The notes under the pieces: generated by a model
The model's database searches: none
Told to the model about the DNA's origin: nothing
The model's input: only the letters and a program-made list of their open reading frames with translations
NCBI RefSeq assembly: GCF_036409155.1
Contig: NZ_JAZGLW010000001.1
Coordinates: 2,480,001-2,544,000 of the forward strand
Direction: 5' to 3'
Source of the DNA: Mycobacterium sp. 050128
Lineage (GTDB): Bacteria; Actinomycetota; Actinomycetes; Mycobacteriales; Mycobacteriaceae
DNA length: 64,000 bases
Made by a program: the position numbers and the translations under genes
In this document: piece after piece, positions 1 to 9,737 of the stretch
How the letters are laid out: every line of letters starts with the position of its first letter
Numbering within the stretch: the first letter of the stretch is position 1

Positions 1-528
1 TGGGTGATGAGTCTGTGGGGCCGGGCCGACGCCGCCGAGCGCTGGCACAACGGCGACTACGGCCCCGACTCGACGATGGCGCGGTCCACCAAGCGGGTGT
101 GCCGCGACTGCGGCTTCTTCCTGCCGCTGGCGGGATCGCTGGGCGCGATGTTCGGCGTGTGCGGCAACGAGCTGTCCGCCGACGGGCACATCGTCGACAA
201 GCAGTTTGGCTGCGGCGCGCATTCGGACACACCGGCACCGGCGGGCAGCGGGTCGCCGGCGTACGAGCCCTACGACGACGGCGTCCTGGACGTCATGGAG
301 CCTCCGGACGATCCGCCCGAGGCGCCGGCAGCGGCGTCCGGGCCGTCCGACGAATCGCCCGAGGTGTCGGCGGAGTTACCGGAGGAGCCCACCGCGGCGC
401 CCGAGGCCGTGGCCGAAACGCCGGAGGCTGTGGTTGAAGCGGCCGAAGCATCGGGGTCGCCGGAAGCCTCCGAAACGGTCGAGTCACCGGATGCCGCTGC
501 GGAATCCGCGACGGATTCGCCCGACTAG
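1..528 (+). CDS. DUF3027 family protein, 3' part (Rv0877-like)
   Basis: The frame is open at the left edge, so the true start lies before the window; 175 residues are visible. The first 75 residues hold a conserved block with paired cysteines (CRDCGFF, FGVCGNE, FGCGAH), which suggests a metal-binding or structural Cys cluster. The remaining hundred residues are an acidic, Pro/Glu/Ala-rich low-complexity tail. The block resembles the C-terminal half of actinobacterial DUF3027 proteins, and the downstream gene order matches H37Rv after Rv0877. The biochemical role is unknown. Its last four bases overlap the stop of the convergent SRPBCC gene. Confidence 0.75.
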   Translation, partial: WVMSLWGRADAAERWHNGDYGPDSTMARSTKRVCRDCGFFLPLAGSLGAMFGVCGNELSADGHIVDKQFGCGAHSDTPAPAGSGSPAYEPYDDGVLDVMEPPDDPPEAPAAASGPSDESPEVSAELPEEPTAAPEAVAETPEAVVEAAEASGSPEASETVESPDAAAESATDSPD

Positions 529-980
529 CTTTTCTCGGCCGCGGCCTTGATTCTGGCCAGCGAGGCGTTCATACCCTCGACCAATTCGCATTCGAAGTTC
601 GCCGTCCCACCCAGGAACGCGTTGATCGACAAGCTCGCATACGCGCTGAGGCCGTTTTCGGCGTGCCGACTCTCGACTACCCGGGTGCCTTCGCCGTTGG
701 GCTCGAGCTCATAGCTCCAGATCGTCCGGTTGGTGTCGACCCGAAACGCCAGCTTCTTCTCCGGAATGACCTCGACGACCGTGGCCGTGGTGGGCCAGAG
801 CAGGCCCAAGCGCCGGTTGAGGTTCAGCGTGCGGGTGCCCGGACGCAGCGGTCCGAACGACTTCATCCAGCGACACTGCGGACTCCACTCCGGCATGCGG
901 CGGAAGTCGGAGATCAAGGCCCAGACTTTCGAGGCCGGCGCGTCGATGTCGATCTGCGCCTGCAGTAGCGGGGCTACCAT
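525..980 (-). CDS. SRPBCC (polyketide cyclase/START-like) family protein
   Basis: This 151-residue protein opens with the usual SRPBCC strand and helix (IDIDAPASKVWALISDF, then MPEWSP) and ends with a long amphipathic helix that would cap the ligand pocket. Length and layout fit single-domain members that bind hydrophobic ligands; no catalytic residues can be assigned. It has no signal peptide or membrane segment, so it is probably cytosolic. It is convergent with the DUF3027 gene (4 bp overlap) and 21 bp downstream of the DUF2530 gene on the same strand, so the two may be co-transcribed. The actual ligand cannot be read from the sequence. Confidence 0.8.
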   Translation of the reverse strand: MVAPLLQAQIDIDAPASKVWALISDFRRMPEWSPQCRWMKSFGPLRPGTRTLNLNRRLGLLWPTTATVVEVIPEKKLAFRVDTNRTIWSYELEPNGEGTRVVESRHAENGLSAYASLSINAFLGGTANFECELVEGMNASLARIKAAAEKS

Positions 981-1001
981 CGGGCTTCCTTCCGGCTGAA
1001 G

Positions 1002-1277
1002 CTATTTAGGGTCGAGAAAGGTCTCCAGACCGGTCTGCGCGCCTCGCATGCCGCGACGGGCCCCGGCGAGCTGCAGCACGAAGATCGACGTGCCCACCAC
1101 GCCGGTTCCCAGCCCGGCCAGGGCCACCGAGCGCCAACTCTCCAGAGAGGGAACGAGAAACGCGGCGGCCACGGCGATCAGCCAGCCCGCGCCGCCGATC
1201 GTGATGAACGGCCACACGCGCAGCAGCGCGGGTGGCAGCGGTGGCGGCTCGGGAGCCTGGCCGGGTTGGGCGCTCAT
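1002..1277 (-). CDS. DUF2530 small membrane protein (Rv0879c homologue)
   Basis: A 91-residue protein with two transmembrane helices (about residues 25-45 and 52-75) and a basic C-terminal tail. The ATG at 1277 gives MSAQPGQAPEPPP and exactly the 91-residue length of Rv0879c. A longer in-frame extension to 1409 would run into the start of the divergent MarR gene and looks non-coding. Function is unknown. It lies back to back with the marR gene across 130 bp that must carry both promoters. Confidence 0.8.
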   Translation of the reverse strand: MSAQPGQAPEPPPLPPALLRVWPFITIGGAGWLIAVAAAFLVPSLESWRSVALAGLGTGVVGTSIFVLQLAGARRGMRGAQTGLETFLDPK

Positions 1278-1407
1278 CGCGATCAATCTAACCCGCAGCC
1301 GAGGCCACCGCGGCGCGGGCTTCGGTCGCTGTCCCAGCGAATGCGTCCTCGCCCATCGTTCGACGTTTCTCGGCCCGAATTCTCGACTTCCGATGTAACC
1401 TCGCGCC

Positions 1408-1839
1408 ATGCCTGACAGCGATGCGCGGCTGGCGGCCGACCTGTCGTTGGCGGTGATGCGGTTGGCGCGCCAACTGCGGTTCCGGAATCCGTCCGCTCCG
1501 GTGTCGCTTTCTCAGCTGTCGGCATTGACGACCCTGGCCAACGAGGGCGCGATGACGCCCGGCGCCTTGGCGATTCGCGAACGCGTCCGGCCCCCGTCGA
1601 TGACCCGGGTGATCGCGTCCCTGGCCGACGAGGGCTTCGTGGACCGCACCCCACACCCCGTCGACGGGCGGCAGGTCCTGGTCTCGGTCTCCGAGTCCGG
1701 CGCCGAATTGGTCAAAGCGGCCCGTCGCGCCCGCCAGGAGTGGCTGGCCGAGCAGCTTGCGACGATGGACAGCGACAAACGCGCCACCCTGCGCGAGGCG
1801 GCCGACCTGATGTTGGCGCTCGTCGACGAAAGCCCGTGA
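1408..1839 (+). CDS. MarR family transcriptional regulator (Rv0880 homologue)
   Basis: A 143-residue winged-helix regulator. It has an N-terminal dimerisation helix, a helix-turn-helix around residues 50-75 ([20 protein letters not shown]) and the beta-wing that follows ([19 protein letters not shown]). Length and layout match the MarR family and Rv0880. Its TGA overlaps the GTG of the next gene (GTGA), so it leads a translationally coupled trio: regulator, RNA methyltransferase and small membrane protein. MarR proteins usually autoregulate from the divergent intergenic region, here 1278-1407. The inducer is unknown. Confidence 0.9.
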   Translation: MPDSDARLAADLSLAVMRLARQLRFRNPSAPVSLSQLSALTTLANEGAMTPGALAIRERVRPPSMTRVIASLADEGFVDRTPHPVDGRQVLVSVSESGAELVKAARRARQEWLAEQLATMDSDKRATLREAADLMLALVDESP

Positions 1840-2660
1840 GCTCGCGCCTCGATGTCCAGGACGTCGACGATCCCGACGACCCACGGCTCGACGATTTCCG
1901 CGACCTCAACAGCATCGACCGGCGACCAGACCTGCCCACCGGCAAAGGTCTGGTGATCGCCGAGGGAGTGTTGGTCGTGCAACGCATGCTGGCGTCTCGG
2001 TTCACCCCGCACGCGCTGCTGGGTACCGAGCGCCGGCTTGACGAGCTCAAAGGCGACCTGCCCGGAGCCGGGGCGCCCTTTTACCGCGCGTCCGCGGAGG
2101 TCATGGCGCAGGTGGTCGGGTTCCACCTCAACCGCGGTGTGCTGGCCGTCGCGCGACGCGTGCCCGAGCCGAGCGTTGCGCAGCTGATCGAGAGTGCGCG
2201 GACGATCGCCGTACTCGAAGGCGTCAACGATCACGAGAACCTGGGTTCCATCTTCCGCAACGCGGCCGGGCTGGGAGTGGACGCGGTCGTGTTCGGCAGC
2301 GGCTGCGCCGACCCGCTCTACCGCCGCGCCGTCCGGGTGTCGATGGGACATGCGCTGCTGGTGCCGTATGCCCGCTCGGCGAATTGGCCCGCCGATCTCG
2401 GCGTGCTGAAGGACACCGGCTTCCGGCTGCTGGCGATGACCCCGGACGCCCGGGCGTGCACGCTGGCCGACGCGATGGCGGCCGCCCGCGACGACCGGAT
2501 CGCGGTGCTGGTCGGCGCCGAAGGCCCGGGCCTGGCCCCGGCCACGCTGCGGATCAGCGACGTGCTGGTACGCATCCCGATGTCGCGCGGCACCGACTCG
2601 CTCAACGTGGCGACCGCGGCGGCGTTGGCGTTCTACGAGCGGGTTAGGCTCGGCGCGTGA
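1836..2660 (+). CDS. TrmH/SpoU-family RNA 2'-O-methyltransferase (Rv0881 homologue)
   Basis: A 274-residue SPOUT methyltransferase predicted to transfer a methyl group from SAM to a ribose 2'-OH of rRNA or tRNA. The three SpoU motifs are present: motif 1 ([18 protein letters not shown], about residue 128), motif 2 near [15 protein letters not shown], and motif 3 ([19 protein letters not shown]) close to the C-terminus, which form the trefoil-knot SAM site. The N-terminal part is the substrate-binding domain. The start chosen is the GTG at 1836 that overlaps the marR stop; an ATG further upstream lies wholly inside marR. The next gene overlaps its stop as well. Confidence 0.9.
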   Translation: MSSRLDVQDVDDPDDPRLDDFRDLNSIDRRPDLPTGKGLVIAEGVLVVQRMLASRFTPHALLGTERRLDELKGDLPGAGAPFYRASAEVMAQVVGFHLNRGVLAVARRVPEPSVAQLIESARTIAVLEGVNDHENLGSIFRNAAGLGVDAVVFGSGCADPLYRRAVRVSMGHALLVPYARSANWPADLGVLKDTGFRLLAMTPDARACTLADAMAAARDDRIAVLVGAEGPGLAPATLRISDVLVRIPMSRGTDSLNVATAAALAFYERVRLGA

Positions 2661-2944
2661 GCGACAGACTCGGCCAGCCCGCCCAGTCTGTGCCCTGGGC
2701 AACGGGTTTGACGGTCGCGGCGTTTGTCGCCGCGGTGACCGGCGCCGCGATTGTGGTGCTCAGTCTCGGGCTGGTCCGGGTGCATCCGCTGCTGGCCGTC
2801 GGGCTCAACGTGGTGGCCGCCGGAGGCCTGGCGCCGACGCTGTGGGGGTGGCGGCGCACGCCGGTGTTGCGCTGGTTTGTGCTGGGCGCGGCAGTGGGCG
2901 TGACGATCGCGTGGCTGGCGCTGCTCGCGCTCACGCTGTCGTAG
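2657..2944 (+). CDS. DUF2537 membrane protein (Rv0882 homologue)
   Basis: A 95-residue integral membrane protein with three to four hydrophobic helices and short loops. It is the same length class as Rv0882 and in the same place. The GTG start at 2657 overlaps the TGA of the methyltransferase gene, the second GTGA overlap in this operon, which supports both the start and co-translation. Its stop is directly adjacent to the stop of convergent sepH, leaving no room for a separate terminator. Function is not known. Confidence 0.85.
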   Translation: MSDRLGQPAQSVPWATGLTVAAFVAAVTGAAIVVLSLGLVRVHPLLAVGLNVVAAGGLAPTLWGWRRTPVLRWFVLGAAVGVTIAWLALLALTLS

Positions 2945-3718
2945 CTAGCGCTGTCCGCCCGAGCGCACGCCGAGCAGCACGTCTTCCCACGCCGGAATGA
3001 CCGGCTTGCCCCGGCGGCTGTGCACCGGCGGATCCGGGGCGGGAGCGGGTGCGCGCGGCTCCGTGGTCGCCGGCGGAGCCGGCTCTTCGAATTCGACATG
3101 GGCCACCCGCGCCAGCGGGCGCAGCGGACGCTCGAAATCCGGGTCGATCAGCTCACTGGCCGCGTCGTCGACCGGGCTGACGGTGCCGCCGTGGGCGCCG
3201 GGAATGAAGAAGAAATGCGCCAGGTTGTCGGAGCGACCGACCTTCCATGCCAGCTGCACGGTCCAGCGGTTGTCCTCGTTGCGCCAGGCGTCCCAACTGA
3301 GTCCGCTGGGGTCCAGGCCGCGGGTGACCATCGCGGCGGTGACGGTCTCCAGCAGGGTCATTACCGCGGGGCCATCGGCCAGCATCGGATGCGCGGCGGT
3401 TGCCAGCTCGGCGGCGCGGTAGCGCTCCAGCAACACCGGGTGGGCGAACCGGCGAACCCGGGAGATGTCTGAACCCGACGCCGCGGCCACCTGCTCGACG
3501 GAGGCACCGGCGCGGATCTTGGCCTGAATCTCCTTGGGGCTCAGCATGTTGGTGACTTCCATGTCGAGGTGGGGTTGCTCCGGCGCCGCCGTTTTCTCGC
3601 GCAGCAGGTCACGCAGTCGATCGTCGGCCGCCAGCTTGAAGCGCTCCTCAAGGCCATCACTTTCGCAGATGATGTATTTGCTGTCGGCGTCGAGCCCAAC
3701 CATTTTGAGTTCCCGCAT
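2945..3718 (-). CDS. sepH: SepH, FtsZ-activating cell division protein (Rv0883c homologue)
   Basis: A 257-residue protein with the SepH architecture. The N-terminal DUF3071 region carries a helix-turn-helix-like motif (SPKEIQAKIRAGASVEQVAA, about residues 60-85) followed by the conserved RRFAHPVLLERYRAAELA segment. A linker and a basic C-terminal tail rich in Pro and Arg follow. In actinobacteria SepH binds FtsZ and stimulates filament assembly; the N-terminal domain does this and the C-terminal region binds FtsZ. The start ATG at 3718 fits the homologue (253 residues). It lies upstream of, and is transcribed away from, serC's 3' end with a 169 bp gap. Confidence 0.9.
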   Translation of the reverse strand: MRELKMVGLDADSKYIICESDGLEERFKLAADDRLRDLLREKTAAPEQPHLDMEVTNMLSPKEIQAKIRAGASVEQVAAASGSDISRVRRFAHPVLLERYRAAELATAAHPMLADGPAVMTLLETVTAAMVTRGLDPSGLSWDAWRNEDNRWTVQLAWKVGRSDNLAHFFFIPGAHGGTVSPVDDAASELIDPDFERPLRPLARVAHVEFEEPAPPATTEPRAPAPAPDPPVHSRRGKPVIPAWEDVLLGVRSGGQR

Positions 3719-3887
3719 GGCTTCTCCTCGCAGGCTTTGTGCAGGTCAGCTTCAATTTCTCCGGACCCATCACTGTGCCGCACTCTAGTCCAGCTAACGC
3801 CCACAACCTGTGCTGACACGCTGGGCGGTTTGCGCGCCGATGGCCGGACGGGCGGAATGGAATCGTCCGCCTCGCCCCCTCGCCGGA

Positions 3888-5150
<1,263 letters not shown>

Positions 5151-5185
5151 TTATCGGGGCTCTAGTCAGTTCCCGGTACCTGCGG

Positions 5186-5211
5186 TACTGTTTAGACATA
5201 CGACGTCCAAA
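5186..5211 (+). promoter_or_regulatory. Candidate promoter and TetR-type operator before the AurF-like gene
   Basis: A 21 bp imperfect dyad spans 5191-5211, centred on 5201, with arms TTTAGACAT and ACGTCCAAA; 7 of 10 pairs match. It overlaps a TACTGT hexamer (5186-5191) that fits the mycobacterial -10 pattern TAnnnT. A site of this size and spacing is typical of TetR-family operators and here would block RNA polymerase. No TetR gene is adjacent, so the regulator would act in trans. This is read from sequence only. Confidence 0.4.
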
Positions 5212-5239
5212 TGTAAACCTCGTTGGGGAGGGCTTGGAT

Positions 5240-6265
5240 ATGGCTAGGACACGAATGGTCCGGCGTTGGCGCAAGAAGATGGAAGTGCGCGACGACGCTG
5301 AGTACGTCAAGATGCTCGCCACACTGTCTGAGGGGTCGGTGCGGCGAAACTTCAACCCGTACACCGACATCGATTGGGAGTCACCCGAGTTCGCCGTCAC
5401 CGAGAACGACCCGCGGTGGATTCTGCCGGCGACCGACCCGTTGGGGCGCCACCCCTGGTATCAGGCTCAGCCGCAAGAGCGCCAGATCAAGATCGGCATG
5501 TGGCGCCAGGCGAACGTGGCCAAGGTGGGTCTGCACTTCGAGTCGATCCTGATCCGCGGCCTGATGAACTACACGTTCTGGGTGCCGAATGGATCCCCGG
5601 AATACCGGTACTGCCTGCACGAATCGGTTGAAGAGTGCAACCACACCATGATGTTCCAGGAGATGGTCAACCGCATCGGCGCCGACGTCCCGGGTATGCC
5701 GCGGATGCTGAAGTGGCTCTCGCCGTTGGTTCCGCTGGTGGCTGGGCCGCTGCCGGTGGCGTTCTTCATCGGTGTGCTGGCCGGCGAGGAGCCCATCGAT
5801 CACACGCAGAAAAACGTTCTGCGCGAAGGCAAGTCGCTGCATCCGATCATGGAACGGGTGATGGCGATTCACGTGGCCGAGGAAGCACGGCACATTTCGT
5901 TCGCGCACGAATTCCTGCGGAAGCGGTTGCCCGAGTTGACCAAGCGGCAGCGGTTCTGGACGGCGCTGTACCTGCCGTTGACCATGAAGATGTTGTGCCG
6001 GGCAATTGTGGTGCCGCCCAAGTCTTTCTGGCGCGAGTTCGACATTCCGCGCGAGGTCAAAAAGGAACTGTTCTTCCGGTCGCCGGAATCGCGTAAGTGG
6101 CTGTCCGACATGTTCGGTGATGTGCGCATGCTGGCCTACGACACCGGGCTGATGGAGAACCGGTCCGCACGGCTGATGTGGCGGATCTGCAAGATCAACG
6201 GCAAGCCGTCGCGCTACCGCAGCGAGCCGCAGCGTCAGCACCTGTCTGCTGTCCCGGCCGCGTAA
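5240..6265 (+). CDS. AurF-like diiron oxygenase (Rv0885 homologue)
   Basis: A 341-residue protein of the AurF (p-aminobenzoate N-oxygenase) diiron family. The ferritin-like metal ligands lie in two blocks: HESVEECNHTMMFQEM near residue 125-145 and HVAEEARHISFAHE near residue 210-225. A hydrophobic stretch between them (SPLVPLVAGPLPVAFFIGVL) is also seen in the homologue. Family members use O2 to oxidise amines or hydrocarbons; the mycobacterial substrate is not known. The ATG at 5240 has a strong ribosome site (GGGGAGGG, 7 bp spacing) and agrees with Rv0885. fprB, a ferredoxin reductase that could donate electrons, follows 17 bp downstream, so the pair may work as one redox unit. Confidence 0.85.
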   Translation: MARTRMVRRWRKKMEVRDDAEYVKMLATLSEGSVRRNFNPYTDIDWESPEFAVTENDPRWILPATDPLGRHPWYQAQPQERQIKIGMWRQANVAKVGLHFESILIRGLMNYTFWVPNGSPEYRYCLHESVEECNHTMMFQEMVNRIGADVPGMPRMLKWLSPLVPLVAGPLPVAFFIGVLAGEEPIDHTQKNVLREGKSLHPIMERVMAIHVAEEARHISFAHEFLRKRLPELTKRQRFWTALYLPLTMKMLCRAIVVPPKSFWREFDIPREVKKELFFRSPESRKWLSDMFGDVRMLAYDTGLMENRSARLMWRICKINGKPSRYRSEPQRQHLSAVPAA

Positions 6266-6282
6266 CCACCGCGAGTTCCTTT

Positions 6283-7965
6283 ATGCCGCACGTTATTACC
6301 CAGTCGTGCTGTAACGACGGGTCCTGTGTCTTCGCCTGCCCGGTGAACTGCATCCACCCGTCACCGGATGAGCCGGGATTCGCGACGACGGAGATGCTCT
6401 ACATCGATCCGGACGCCTGCGTGGACTGTGGCGCGTGTGTGAGTGCCTGTCCGGTGGGCGCGATTGCGCCCGACAACCGGCTGGAAGGCAAGCAACTGCC
6501 TTTCGTCGAGATCAACGCGTCGTTCTACCCGAAGCGACCGGCCGACGTGAAGCTGCCGCCGACGTCGAAGCTGGCGCCGGTGATCCCGGCCGCGCAGGTG
6601 CGTGCCCGCCGCCGGCCGCTGACCGTGGCGATCGTCGGGTCCGGCCCGGCGGCGATGTATGCCGCCGACGAGCTGCTCACCCAGCACGGCGTGCGGGTCA
6701 ACGTCTTCGAAAAGCTGCCCACGCCTTACGGTTTGGTGCGCGCCGGGGTCGCCCCCGATCACCAGAACACCAAGAAGGTGACCGCGCTCTTCGACCGGGT
6801 CTCCCGGCATCGCCACTTCCGGTTTTATCTCAACGTCGAGGTGGGCAAGCACCTGAGCCACGCCGAGCTGCTGGCGCACCATCACGCCGTGCTCTACGCG
6901 GTCGGTGCGCCCGACGACCGACGACTCGACATCGACGGCATGGGCCTGCCCGGCACCGGCACCGCCACCGAGCTCGTCGCGTGGATCAACGGTCATCCCG
7001 ACTCCGTCGATCTGCCGGTCGATCTCAGCCACGAACGCGTGGTGATCGTCGGCAACGGCAACGTCGCTCTCGACGTTGCCCGCATCCTCACGAGCGACCC
7101 GGACGAGTTGGCCCGCACCGACATCTCCGACCGTGCACTCGAGGTGCTTCGCCATTCGGCGGTCCGCGAGGTCGTCATCGCCGCCCGGCGCGGTCCCGCC
7201 CACTCGGCGTTCACCCTGCCCGAATTGATCGGCCTGACCGGCGCATCCGACGTGGTGCTCGATGCCGGCGACCACGACCTGGTGGAGCGCGATCTCGCCA
7301 CCACCTCGGACACGTTGACCCGCAACAAGCTCGAGATCCTGAGCAAGCTCGGCGACGCGTCGATTCCGGGCACCCGCGGGCGCATCCGGCTGGCCTATCA
7401 GCTCACGCCCACCCGCGTCCTGGGTGAGCAGCGCGCCACCGGCGTGGAGTTCTCGATCACCGGCACCCAAGACACGCACCGGATCGATGCGGGCCTGGTG
7501 CTGACGTCGATTGGCTACCGCGGCAAGCTGATTCGCGATCTTCCGTTCGACGAGTCGACGTCGGTTGTTCCGAACGACGGCGGTCGTGTCGTCGACCCCG
7601 CCTCCGGTCGGGCGGTGACCGGGGCCTACGTAGCCGGGTGGATCAAGCGAGGGCCGACGGGATTCATCGGCACCAACAAGTCGTGCTCGTTCCAGACCGT
7701 CCAGTCGCTGGTGGCCGATTACAACGCAGGCACGCTGAACGACCCGGTGACCAAACCCGACGGCCTGGACCGGCTCGTGCACGCTCGTCAGCCCGGCGTC
7801 GTCGACTCCGCGGGATGGGCCGCCATCGATGCCGCCGAGATCGCCCGTGGCATCGACGACGGCCGCCCGCGTAACAAGTTCACCGATGTCGCCGACATGC
7901 TGGCTGTCGCGGCGACGGCGCCACCGGCGCCGAAACGCCGGCTGCTGGCGCGGCTGCTCGGTTAG
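6283..7965 (+). CDS. fprB: Ferredoxin/ferredoxin-NADP reductase FprB
   Basis: A 560-residue fusion. Residues 1-65 form a 7Fe-type ferredoxin: Cys9, 15, 19 and 23 in the first cluster region and Cys46, 49, 52 and 56 in the second. From about residue 108 follows an adrenodoxin-reductase-like flavoprotein with an FAD motif (IVGSGPAAMYAADELL) and an NADP motif (VIVGNGNVALDVARIL). It should pass electrons from NADPH through FAD to an Fe-S carrier. The ATG at 6283 matches the H37Rv start; longer in-frame starts overlap the AurF-like gene. The last four bases overlap the convergent glyoxalase gene. Its position suggests it could reduce the upstream diiron enzyme, which is inference. Confidence 0.95.
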   Translation: MPHVITQSCCNDGSCVFACPVNCIHPSPDEPGFATTEMLYIDPDACVDCGACVSACPVGAIAPDNRLEGKQLPFVEINASFYPKRPADVKLPPTSKLAPVIPAAQVRARRRPLTVAIVGSGPAAMYAADELLTQHGVRVNVFEKLPTPYGLVRAGVAPDHQNTKKVTALFDRVSRHRHFRFYLNVEVGKHLSHAELLAHHHAVLYAVGAPDDRRLDIDGMGLPGTGTATELVAWINGHPDSVDLPVDLSHERVVIVGNGNVALDVARILTSDPDELARTDISDRALEVLRHSAVREVVIAARRGPAHSAFTLPELIGLTGASDVVLDAGDHDLVERDLATTSDTLTRNKLEILSKLGDASIPGTRGRIRLAYQLTPTRVLGEQRATGVEFSITGTQDTHRIDAGLVLTSIGYRGKLIRDLPFDESTSVVPNDGGRVVDPASGRAVTGAYVAGWIKRGPTGFIGTNKSCSFQTVQSLVADYNAGTLNDPVTKPDGLDRLVHARQPGVVDSAGWAAIDAAEIARGIDDGRPRNKFTDVADMLAVAATAPPAPKRRLLARLLG

Positions 7966-8417
7966 CCTGCCTGCCCCGACATCGCCGCTTCGATCTCCTC
8001 CATGCTGACCTCGCGCACCGGCTGGCCCAGCGACCAGCGGTGACCGAACGGGTCTTCGACCACGCCATAGCGGTCGCCCCAGAACTGGTCCGCCAACGGG
8101 GCCACCACGGTTGCTCCCGCGTCGACTGCCTGCTTGAACTTCGCGTCGACATCGGTGACCGTCTGGTGGATTGTCACCGGCGTGCCGCCCAGCGACTTCG
8201 GTGTCATCGACTTACCGCCACAGGTCTCCGGGAAGTCGTCGTTGAGCATCACGGTGAATCCGTTGATGCGCAGCGCGGCGTGGATCAACCGGCCGTCGGG
8301 GCCGGGCACGCGCCCCAGCTCCTCGGCGCCGAAGGCCTTGACGTAGAAGTCGATTGCGGCCGCGGCATCGTCAACGACGAGGTGCGGGGACAGGGCGGGT
8401 TCGATGGTGATGGGCAT
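7962..8417 (-). CDS. VOC (glyoxalase/bleomycin-resistance) family protein (Rv0887c homologue)
   Basis: A 150-residue two-module VOC protein of the PhnB/YaeR-like type. The first beta-alpha module starts SPHLVVDDAAAAIDFYVKAFGAEEL, and the second ends in the typical WGDRYGVVEDPFGHRWSL stretch. Such proteins bind a divalent metal; the substrate is unassigned. The start ATG at 8417 is preceded by AAGGAG at a good distance, whereas an upstream extension lacks similarity to the homologue. It is convergent with fprB, overlapping by 4 bp. Confidence 0.85.
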   Translation of the reverse strand: MPITIEPALSPHLVVDDAAAAIDFYVKAFGAEELGRVPGPDGRLIHAALRINGFTVMLNDDFPETCGGKSMTPKSLGGTPVTIHQTVTDVDAKFKQAVDAGATVVAPLADQFWGDRYGVVEDPFGHRWSLGQPVREVSMEEIEAAMSGQAG

Positions 8418-8544
8418 TGTGATCTCCTTGCTGTCGTGTCGCGCGCCGGCCCCGGCTGGGGACTGGCTCACGGATATTGACTGCGCCCGCGATACAAACT
8501 CATCGCGGCGAGACCCATTCAAACGCCGGGCACCGACAAGTGGG

Positions 8545-9666
8545 TTAAGCGTGGATGAGAACCCGGTCCCAGCCCTCGACGGCCTCCGGGCTGCGCGGGC
8601 CCGGGCCCACGTAGATGGCCGATGGGCGCACCAGCTTGCCGAGCCGCTTCTGCTCGAGAATGTGCGCGCACCAGCCCGCGGTGCGCCCGCAGGTGAACAT
8701 CGCCGGCATCATGTTGGCCGGCACCTCGGCGAAGTCCAGGATGACCGCGGCCCAGAACTCGACGTTGGTCTCGATCGCCCGGTCCGGACGCCGCTCGCGC
8801 AGCTCGGCCAGGGCCGCCTGCTCCAGCGCGACCGCGACCTCATGGCGCGGCGCTTTGAGTCGCTCGGCGGTGGCGCGCAGTACTCGCGCCCGGGGGTCTT
8901 CCGCGCGGTAAACGCGGTGCCCGAATCCCATCAGCTTGTCGCCGCTGTCCAGGATCTTCTTGACCAGACCTCGCGCGTCACCGGTGCGCTCGACCTCTTC
9001 GATCATCGGCAACACCCGCGCCGGCGCGCCACCGTGCAGCGGACCGCTCATCGCCCCGATCGCCCCCGACAACGCGGCGGCGACGTCGGCGCCGGTGGAC
9101 GCGATCACCCGCGCGGTGAACGTCGAGGCGTTCATGCCGTGCTCGGCAGCCGACACCCAATACGCGTCGATGGCCTCGACGTGCCGCGGGTCGGGCTCAC
9201 CCTGCCAGCGGGTCATGAAACGTGCTGTGACGGTTGGGCATTCATCGATCACCCGCTGCGGCACCGCCGGCTGGTAGATTCCTCGCGCGGACTGCGCGAC
9301 ATAGGACAGTGCCATTACCGACGCCCGGGCCAGCTGGTCGCGGGCGAGGCTCTCATCGGTGTCGAGCAGCGGCTTGTAGCCCCAGATCGGTGCCAGCATC
9401 GCCAGCCCCGCCTGAACGTCGACGCGCACATCGCCGGTGTGGATCGGCAACGGGAACGGCTCGGCGGGCGGCAAACCGTGGCCGAACCTACCGTCGACCA
9501 GAAGAGCCCAGACATCGCCGAAAGTCACCTGCTGATTCACCAGATCTTGGATGTTGACGCCGCGGTAGCGCAGCGCGCCGCCGTCTTTATCCGGTTCGGC
9601 GATCTCGGTGGTGAAGGCCACGACGCCCTCGAGACCGGGGACAAAATTTTCCGGGACAACAGACAT
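8545..9666 (-). CDS. citA: Citrate synthase 2 CitA
   Basis: A 373-residue citrate synthase paralogue, collinear with Rv0889c. It condenses oxaloacetate with acetyl-CoA or a related acyl-CoA. The two catalytic histidines are in SGPLHGGA and MGFGHRVYR. The third catalytic position, Asp in the usual NVDF motif, is Glu here (NVEFW); as I recall the same change is present in the H37Rv protein, so it is a family trait rather than a new lesion. The gene is divergent from pdxH across a 71 bp region containing two overlapping palindromes. A second citrate synthase, gltA2, is encoded 0.9 kb away. Confidence 0.93.
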   Translation of the reverse strand: MSVVPENFVPGLEGVVAFTTEIAEPDKDGGALRYRGVNIQDLVNQQVTFGDVWALLVDGRFGHGLPPAEPFPLPIHTGDVRVDVQAGLAMLAPIWGYKPLLDTDESLARDQLARASVMALSYVAQSARGIYQPAVPQRVIDECPTVTARFMTRWQGEPDPRHVEAIDAYWVSAAEHGMNASTFTARVIASTGADVAAALSGAIGAMSGPLHGGAPARVLPMIEEVERTGDARGLVKKILDSGDKLMGFGHRVYRAEDPRARVLRATAERLKAPRHEVAVALEQAALAELRERRPDRAIETNVEFWAAVILDFAEVPANMMPAMFTCGRTAGWCAHILEQKRLGKLVRPSAIYVGPGPRSPEAVEGWDRVLIHA

Positions 9667-9699
9667 AGGAAAATTCTTGCACCTCGGCTTCTTGCCGAC

Positions 9700-9728
9700 G
9701 CTACCGGCCGGTAGCTACCGCCGGTAGC
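9700..9728. promoter_or_regulatory. Two overlapping perfect palindromes in the citA-pdxH divergent promoter
   Basis: The 16 bp palindrome GCTACCGGCCGGTAGC (9700-9715) shares its last two bases with a 15 bp palindrome GCTACCGCCGGTAGC (9714-9728). The two half-site pairs read CTACCG/CGGTAG and are spaced to place two dimers side by side on the DNA. The array lies 34 bp from the citA start and 9 bp from the pdxH start, so a bound repressor could control both. A TetR-type regulator is the most likely reader; none is adjacent. Confidence 0.6.
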
Positions 9729-9737
9729 GTTGGTCCG

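Noticed and set aside
8545..9666. Loss of catalytic Asp in CitA (NVEF in place of NVDF)
   Set aside because: As I recall the H37Rv CitA, it has the same Glu, so this is a paralogue trait and not a lesion specific to this genome.
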